DNA of 23,174 nucleotides from assembly GCA_026770585.1 (NCBI GenBank), contig MU646445.1:55293-78466 (forward strand), read 5' to 3'. Source of the stretch: Baffinella frigidus. Taxonomy: Eukaryota; Cryptophyceae; Cryptomonadales; Baffinellaceae. The notes beneath the pieces were generated by a model. It was not told the DNA's origin and ran no database searches. It saw only the letters and a list, made by a program, of their open reading frames with translations. Shown one piece after another: positions 7,890-14,700 of the stretch (position 1 is the first letter of the stretch; the number at the start of each line of letters is the position of its first letter). The translations under genes were made by a program, and so were the position numbers.

Positions 7890-8127
7890 ACGTGGTTGCT
7901 GCATTCGTAAGTTTTCGAGAACCCCTGCTGCGAGTCCCATGATCGTCTACAAAGAGATTTTCCCCGGTACTTAACGTGCCCAGTCCAATCGTGTTGGTAC
8001 AACCCCTGCCCGGGGTACTCAACGGTGGTGGGGGGGGGGGCGGTGGCTGCTTATTTTTTTCGCAGGTTATTTTTTCCCAGTCGTGGAGAAAACTGGTATG
8101 GTTTCTCAGTCGTGGATGTAGCTTGCA

Positions 8128-8235
8128 GTTGACTAATGTGATTCGTTGTTCGCAGAAAGTTGAGTGATGTGATTCGTTGTTCGCAGATAGCGTAAGTTGA
8201 CTAATGGGTTCGTTGATCGTAGATAGCGTACGCAG
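8128..8235. repeat. Tandem repeat of ~38-bp units
   Basis: GTTGACTAATGTGATTCG-type units ending in GTTCGCAGA occur three times (starting near 8128, 8158 and 8195). The third is more diverged. Confidence 0.7.
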
Positions 8236-8260
8236 ACCCACACCAGGGGGCACATCATTC

Positions 8261-8353
8261 TTATTGTCCCAGGACCACGCGCACCTGCATGTCGAAGCGG
8301 GTGACTTGGTGCGTTTTCTCGCCGCCGAAGTATGTATGAACCGTGAGCGCGAC
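8261..8353 (-). CDS. Terminal exon of a small membrane protein (possible TMEM70/TMEM186/TMEM223-like)
   Basis: The minus-strand acceptor ACACGCAG (AG at 8355-8354) is followed by 30 codons, VALTVHTYFGGEKTHQVTRF and DMQVRVVLGQ, then TAA. The exon joins in phase 0 to 9103-9261, giving TPGKIDRVALTVHTYFGGEK across the junction. That is a predicted membrane hairpin followed by a two-strand tail, as in the mitochondrial inner-membrane TMEM70/TMEM186/TMEM223 group of assembly factors. I infer this from overall layout and a few positions, without a search. The exon itself is better supported than the family. Confidence 0.55.
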   Translation of the reverse strand, partial: VALTVHTYFGGEKTHQVTRFDMQVRVVLGQ

Positions 8354-8679
8354 CTGCGTGTCAGGCTTCGGGGTTCAGCTCACGTTTCCAACTGCGGTTC
8401 ACGTATAGCCATAAGTGGCCAGAGAGCCCTAGCCCACGCAGGCTTGTGCGCGTACGACGACTCGTCATATCTCACGTTTCTGATCAGAGGCGGGCCCGTT
8501 TCTTCTGAAGGCGCATCGACTTTTGTATCACTCAACTCGAGGTTCAAGGACCTACTGAGGACCTGTATCGAGAGTAATCAAGAAGAAGAAGAGGAAGAAC
8601 TTTAGGAAAGAAGAAGAAGCGGTTTAGGAATAGTTGGTGCTGAGCGGCCCGGGCGATCCTGCAAGTTCATAGTTCACAA

Positions 8680-8854
8680 CGCCTTCGCGAAGCAATAATG
8701 GCTCCAAGCCCTGGTACAAATTTTGTACCAAACATTGGACACGACCCTAAAATACCCTTCATGGACATTTAAACGTCTTCACGGTGGTGTCCATGGTCGT
8801 GTCCCATACAAAATTTGTATGGGGCTTGGAGCCATTATTGCTTCGCGAAGGCGT
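8680..8854. repeat. Long inverted repeat (hairpin)
   Basis: The left arm ACGCCTTCGCGAAGCAATAA then TGGCTCCAAGCCC, and the right arm GGGCTTGGAGCCATTATTGC then TTCGCGAAGGCGT, are near-perfect reverse complements. A second paired block (GGACACGACC / GGTCGTGTCC) and small palindromes (GTACAAATTTTGTAC) lie inside. No coding capacity. Confidence 0.9.
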
Positions 8855-8941
8855 CGGAAACTATTAAAATGATGAACCGTACCCCCTGCACCCTGCTTGC
8901 ACCCTTCTCCCTGCGCCTCCCACCCTAACCGGGGCGACCGC

Positions 8942-9058
8942 ACATGGATTATGGTGTCATTTAAAGTTACGTGAAGGCTGAGATGACAAACGCGTGACCA
9001 ACACCATCCTTCAGACAGCACACCACCATGCATAAATTAAAATCAGAATCGACATTGA
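8942..9058. repeat. Dispersed repeat, copy 1 (partner at 15833-15945)
   Basis: It shares GATTATG, ATTTAAAGTTAC, TGAA.GCT, ATGAC.AA and a CATG..T.AA.TT.AA.CAGAAT segment in the same order and orientation with 15833-15945. Confidence 0.65.
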
Positions 9059-9102
9059 CGATATCAGATGTTACCTCAGGTTATTGTTTGGAGGGGCCAG
9101 AC

Positions 9103-9261
9103 CCGGTCGATCTTCCCGGGCGTGACAGCCAGGCGGGAGATGTGGTGGGTGGCATGCAGGAAGACCATGTAGCAGAGGGTGCCTGCGAGCGGCGTCCCGA
9201 TCCCGCACCACCACAGGCTTGGCCCGTCCATCCCCGTCATCGTCGCCGTAATCATCCCCGC
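9103..9261 (-). CDS. Internal exon of the small membrane-protein gene (transmembrane segment)
   Basis: The minus-strand acceptor CTAAACCCAG directly follows telomere-like repeats. The exon encodes 53 residues (AGMITATMTGMDGPS, WWCGIGTPLAGTLCYMVFLH, ATHHISRLAVTPGKIDR) and ends before the donor GTCTGG. One clear membrane segment spans about residues 16-36. Codons are GC-rich at the third position, unlike the flanks. It splices in phase 0 to the terminal exon at 8353-8261. The upstream exon carrying a first membrane segment was not identified; the GC-rich frame at 10794-11242 may be the 5' exon. Confidence 0.55.
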
Positions 9262-9383
9262 CTGGGTTTAGGGTTTAGGGTTGAGGGTTTGGGGTTTGGG
9301 GTGTAGGGAGTAGGGTTTAGGGTTTAGGGTTTAGCGTGTCGGGTGTAGGGTTTAGCGGTTAGAGTGTCGGGTGTAGGGGTTGT
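9262..9383 (-). repeat. Telomere-like intron repeats (TTTAGGG on plus strand)
   Basis: TTTAGGG, GTTGAGGG and GTGTAGGG units abut the minus-strand acceptor of the 9103-9261 exon. Confidence 0.85.
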
Positions 9384-9420
9384 CATGACGGACATCCCAT
9401 CAGTGGCGCGCTTTAATTCA

Positions 9421-9545
9421 GGGACATCATTCAATTTAATGAAACGGGCAACGAAATTTACGACACAGAAGGCTCCTACTTGTAATAGTAAGGCAAATGT
9501 GTGTAAATTTTGTTGCCCATTTTTATCTAATTAAATGATGTTCCC
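9421..9545. mobile_element. AT-rich fold-back element (family 3-like)
   Basis: The ends are GGGACATCATTCAATTTAAT and TCTAATTAAATGATGTTCCC, with inner paired GGGCAACGAAATTTACGACA / GTGTGTAAATTTTGTTGCCC. It has the same size and AT-rich palindromic design as 2913-3046, but different outer bases. Confidence 0.75.
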
Positions 9546-9789
9546 GGATGAGCGTGACGAGAGACACGAGGCTGCCATCCACCGGAAAGTACACGTTCTC
9601 TTCTCATAACATAATCTATTAAAAGGTTTAAGCGGGAAACCCATCCACAGTGACAGTACAGTTAACCCCCTGGTGACAGATCGTGCAAGACAGCGATGCA
9701 ACGTGAGTTTGCAGGGTCGTGTGTGTACGCTTTCCCGACTAGCGCTACTTCTCGCACGGGGCGGTGCCCCGGGGGACCCAGCAACCTTC

Positions 9790-9856
9790 TAGAGAGAGAG
9801 AATGCGAGAGAGAGAGAGAATGCGAGAGAGAGAGAGAATGCGAGAGAGAGAGAGAG
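9790..9856. repeat. GA-rich minisatellite, ~20-bp unit
   Basis: Three units of GAGAGAGAGAGAATGC-type sequence. Confidence 0.9.
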
Positions 9857-10793
9857 GCACTCGGGGGTTTCGCTCAAACATCGTGGCGTATACGAAACAG
9901 GTCCTGGCTCGAAACTTTCCGAACTGGACTTGGTGGCTAGGACATGAAATGCAAGAACCGCTCTACCACCGACTAGAGGACGGGGGGGGGGGCTGCAGCC
10001 CCGTTCTAACTGTTAGTTATGTTAGTTCGAACTAAAACGCCCACGCCCCGTTTCTCACACAAAGCGGCAACCCCACCTTGTATGTCGGGTGTGTGAAGGG
10101 ATCGGGACGAGTGGTTGTGGCGCAGGCCCACCCCGGCAGTAACTTCAAGTGTTGAGTCGAGGGTCGAGGTGGCGCCCGGCAAGTCCAAATCGTGTATTCG
10201 TTGAGACCTGTTCTTTACACCTAATGAAAAATGACCATGGAACTGCAAACATTGGAAACACCACTGTATCATGTGCGTATTGACATTGGGTACACGATAC
10301 ACACTCCACAGTGAAATCCGGTATCATTTCAAGCCCCTCTTTATGGTGTGGTGTGGGTGGATCATAACCTCATCCTGTAGCTTTACCGTGCCAGACACCA
10401 AACGCATCCCTAGCTTAGCACAAAAGCGTGTCAAACTGAATCGGAGTTTAGTGGGATCTGGGTGCTACCCAGGTTCCCAGGTGAATGAAAGACATCCCCG
10501 AATACAGCCGAAACATCCATTTTTCATCGCACCTGGCAAGGGGGAGGAGAAGCCACCGTTTACTCATCACAGTGCACTACCGCAGAAAGCGGAGGCTCAT
10601 TACAGGGATCGATGTGAGCCTTGAAAGCAAAACCTGACAACACATCGCCTCGATCCACCGCGAACCCCCACCGAGCGCAGCGCCAAACGAGTTTCCTGGG
10701 CCTGGCAAAAATATCCATGCTGCCAGGAGCGGGCATGGGCGCAACGGGCGGGGGCTGGTATGTGGGCGGTCAGGGTCACGAGGAAGGTCGGAC
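9857..10793. other. Gene-poor or intronic stretch, no confident feature
   Basis: Open frames on both strands here have no recognisable domain or consistent splice context. If the exons at 9103-9261 and 10794-11242 belong to one gene, missing exon(s) should lie here on the minus strand. Confidence 0.4.
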
Positions 10794-11242
10794 CTGAAGA
10801 CCACAGTTTCAACCCCGACCGGCAGGCCCGCGAAACTCTCCACCACGGGCGCCGCCGCGCTCTTCTTCTGCCCGCGCTGGGATTTCCCGTGGGGCCTCGC
10901 GAAGCCTCGCCGTTGGCCTGCACACTCCAGCTCCGCGTCGCCCGCTCGCCGCCGCACCCCCGCAGACACCAGGCCGCCAGCAGACGCCGCGCACGAAACA
11001 CCGAGCTTCGACAGCGCCGCTACCCGCAGCTGCGAGTCCAGCGGCGAGCGAGCCGCCGCGGGTACCGTCGTCGGGAACCGGGGTGTGTGTGCGGCCGAGC
11101 GCGTGGTATCGAGCTGGGATGGGGCAGCCGGGAATCTCGGCACCCGAGCCAGGGAAGGGCTCAGGACGCGTGGGATGGCGAGGAGGGGCGCTCGGGTAGC
11201 TGTGAGCCGCCCGAGCGTCTTGGCGAGGCCCAGGCCTACCAT
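10794..11242 (-). CDS. Candidate first exon with organelle-presequence-like N-terminus
   Basis: The minus-strand ATG at 11242 sits in CCATGG. The first 75 residues are rich in Ala, Arg, Ser, Leu and Pro and poor in acidic residues (MVGLGLAKTLGRLTATRAPL, then LAIPRVLSPSLARVPRFP), which is typical of mitochondrial or plastid targeting peptides. Third codon positions are strongly GC. I end the exon at a donor (CTTCAG|GTCCGACC). The frame also stays open to 10577, so the true end is uncertain. It is a candidate 5' exon of the minus gene ending at 8261, which would fit a mitochondrial membrane protein, but the connecting exons are missing. The overlapping plus-strand frame (10760-11470) is Arg-rich and probably a shadow. 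Confidence 0.4.
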
Positions 11243-11704
11243 GGAATCCGCGATTTCCTCAGCGAATCGCTAGACGGCCGAATCTGGAGGAGGGGTCGGC
11301 GGGCGTCGTCAGCGATTTCGGCTGACAGGGAAACAGGCAGGACCTCTGTGATAGAGCAAGGTGCTTCCTCAGCGGAACCCAGGATCCAGCCTGTCCTTCA
11401 CTCGCAGCACCAAGATACGGTGAGGCCCGTCGCGTCGTGCGCAAGTCAGGGTAGGCCTGGGCGGCTGTAGGCGACCTGAGACTGTCGTTCGCGTCGTCTC
11501 CGAGCGGCGAGAGCGCGACTTGGATCTCCGCACCACCGCCGCTCCCCTTAGAGGACTTTTCTTAAGTTGACACGGCGTGTTTGATCCTCAAAATCGTCCA
11601 CTTTAGGCAGATTCCAGTATTTGTTAAATTCAGTTGTAAAATTCAGCTCTTGTCCCCCTGTTGAGATTTGGAGGAGGGGACATCGCGCACGCTGTTTGGT
11701 TCTC
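11243..11704. promoter_or_regulatory. Putative bidirectional promoter region
   Basis: These 462 bp separate a minus-strand start (11242) from a plus-strand start (11705). The left half is GC- and CpG-rich; the right half, from about 11560, is AT-richer. It contains no telomere-like repeats. No TATA box or other core element is convincing. Confidence 0.35.
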
Positions 11705-14700
11705 ATGGCCGGGTTTGAGTGTGCCGAGAAGTGCGATGGGGCGGTTGGTATCTGCCGCATCATCCAGGTATGTCGACCCCGTGCCCCAGCTTTGCCGGCA
11801 GCGTCTCGTGGCTTTGCTTCTTTTTGCAAGCAGGGGTAAGGGACCACAGGGGTTTCGGCGTGGTTCTGTGTGACGCGTGGCTGTTGGGTGGTGCAGGCCG
11901 TGGTGGCGGGACTGCTGCTGTTCATTGGGATCACTTGCCAGTTCTGGGCGGGTTTGAACGTCAACGACGTCCCGCTGGCCTCACTCTGCGACACTTACTC
12001 GGGCTCCCCAGCCGTTCTGGGCACATCAGACTTCAACTCGCTGTTCAACTGGTACGAGAGCACTGTTCCGGACTGCACACCGCGGCGCTCGTGCATCACT
12101 TTCGACGGCGCAGCCTCCTTCTTCCTCCAGGGAAAGTCAAGTCTCGAGAAGGAGGGACGGACGGACACTCTTAGGTATGAACCACCATAAACCATAAACC
12201 CTGTACCCTGAACCCTAAACCATGAACCATAAACTCTAAAAACCGAAAACATGAACCATGAACCATAAACAGGTACGCCGAGGCGCACTTCTACTGCAAA
12301 CACACACCCATAGAGGTGGCTGATCAGCCGGCGGAAACCAACTGCTTGAACAAGATGGACAACGGGAAGGACCCGCAGCCTTGCCGGCTGTGGCCCGAGC
12401 AGACGACCGCGCCTGGCGAGAATTCAAACTGGTCTCGCCCCGCGCCCTGAACTCGCGCGATGCGATGTTCTTTCGAGGAGGGTTCGGGGCCTTGCTGCTT
12501 GAAGGGGTTTGCGTTGAGAGAAGCGACACGCATGGCTGATCACTCACAGACGACAAACCCCCGTGCATCTGCGGCTCGTCCGCTGAGCGCGCTCGTCCGA
12601 GGGAGGTTGTGACTGGCTGTTTGCTTGCTAGCGCCCTTACGTCTCGTCGCACATTGCCTTGAGGGCGTAGCGGTCCTGTCTGACGGTTTAATATATCCAC
12701 CCTTGCTTCCCCCCCTTTGCGTGGGAGCAGGTTCCTGACCAATAGAGGGTGCGCGACCGGTGACTGACCATGCCAGGTTATCCCTTAAGTGCCCATAGGG
12801 CGAAAATCCACCCTAACTCGCCCTAGGTAGGTCCTAGGGCCCTACCGTAGGGCGTATGCGCCTACTCGGCACTTAAGGGATCCCATCACAGGTTCCTCGC
12901 CCAATCGTCAGATCGGCGGGGTGCCATCTTCCACGTGTCCTGCGTGGACAAGGCCAGCGTGTACCGCTCCTTCCTGACAGCGCTGTACGGCGCGGCGTCG
13001 GGCCGCCAGAACCCGTGGTCTGAGACCCAGATTAACGACGCGGTCTGCACCCCCCCCCCCTCCTCCCTAAACACTTCATCCGCCTCCCTCCACCTTAAAC
13101 TCTTCATCATACAGACGAAACCTTTGCCACTCCATCCTCCAAACTAAAACGCCAAACTCTCGACAGGTCAGGGGCTTCCGGGCCAACTGCATCATCGACA
13201 AGGGGAGCGACGGGTACCCAACCCCTAACCCCTAAACTCTAAACCCTTAGCCCCAAACCCTGAACCCTAGAACCTAAACCCCAAACCCCAAGCCCAAAAC
13301 CCAAAACCCGAAACCCAAACCCAAACCCCAAACCCCAAGCCTTAAACCCCAAACCCCAAACCCCAAACCCTAAACCCTAAACCCGAACCTCGAACGCAGG
13401 TACATCCTCATAGCCGGGCCGCTGGTCGCGATGCTCGGCGCGTTTTTCACCACGTGCACCATGTTCCGCGGGTGCGAACCCTTAACCCTCAACCCTTAGC
13501 CCTCAACCCTCAACCCTACACCCTAAACCCTAAACCCTAAACCCTAACCCCCACACCCTAAACCCTAAACCCTGAACCCTAAACCCTACACCCTGAGCCC
13601 TAAACCCTAAACCCCACATCCCACACCCCAAACCCTAAACCCTAAACCCCAACCCCTAAACCCTAAACACCAAAGAGTCAACACGAAACACCAAACACCA
13701 CACCCTAAATGCTAAACCCGGAACACGAAACGGTAGGTGTGCGCGGGCGCCGATGCCAGCGATCGGGCAGAACATCCTCCTCGTCTCCGTCATCCTCCTC
13801 CTGGTCCGCGCCCACCACTTTTCGCCGCAAGTCAACTGGTAACTTACTCCATGAGGTCTACTTGGTGCGGTCCACGTGTAGCCATGCGTGGCCACTTATG
13901 GCGACAAGTGGAGCGCACTAAGTAGACCGCACCAAGTGGACCACTCTCACCTGGTCTCCTTCCTCCCACATCCTCCTTCTGGCTCCTCCTCAGTCAATCT
14001 CACAGGAAAACGGTTTTAATTTGAAACTTCCTGGCAATGAAATTTACTACACAAAGTGAGTTTTACTAGTACTAGTAAAGCGTTCGTGTAGTAACTTTCA
14101 TTGAATCAAAAGTTTTAAATTAAAACCGTTTCCGCATGAAATCCGGGCTCCTCGTGAAGCGGATGGATGCTCTGTGCACTGTAGCGTGTGTACCGAGTCC
14201 TGATCTGAATGTATTGAATGCGGAGCACAGGTTACCAGGGGCAGAGCTAGACCGTGTCGTGTTTCTTGGCAACTTTTGAAAAGTGGAGCTTTTCCTGGTA
14301 CGACGCCCGCTCGAGTTACCACGCCATAGTGCAGGAGGGGGTTGATTTTTTTAAACCGCGTTTAAACGCGGTTATTGACTTTTGAAAACCACTGTCTTGA
14401 AGGGGAATTGACTTTTGGCGACCCCGTCGAAGACTCTGGCGTGGTAGGTACCGCCCAGTTACGAAACAGTCGTTTTTGTCTGGTCAAGTCGACAGTCGAC
14501 CCCCCACTAAGTAACTTGGCGCAGGCATCAAAGCACTTTGTTAAGGTGTTCCTGGTATTCGACTGACTCTCCTGAACCCTAATTCCTGATGGTCCTACAC
14601 CGCCAGGAATCTCCTGAACCCTAACCGCCGGGACTCTCCCGAACCCTAACTCCTGAACCCTAACGGTCCTAAACCCCACACCCTGACCCAGGTTGGGCTG

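Larger units (their letters stand above)
8354..9102 (-). other. Intron of the small membrane-protein gene, 749 bp, with a long hairpin
   Basis: The donor is GTCTGG and the acceptor is CACGCAG. It is free of telomere-like repeats. It holds a GAA-rich tract (8571-8620), the inverted repeat at 8680-8854 and a dispersed repeat (8942-9058). Confidence 0.55.

Noticed and set aside
8204-8605. 133-residue plus-strand frame
   Set aside because: It is antisense to the minus-strand terminal exon 8261-8353, has no domain, and ends in a GAA-repeat Glu tail.
10760-11470. 236-residue plus-strand frame, Arg-rich
   Set aside because: It lies in a GC-rich region where stops are rare, and its composition lacks hydrophobic patterning. 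The opposite frame has a more protein-like presequence and better third-position bias.
12273-12450. Unspliced end of the 12-exon gene at TGA 12448
   Set aside because: A GT donor at 12432 joins in phase to 12892 with strong coding character downstream, including membrane segments and a later stop.
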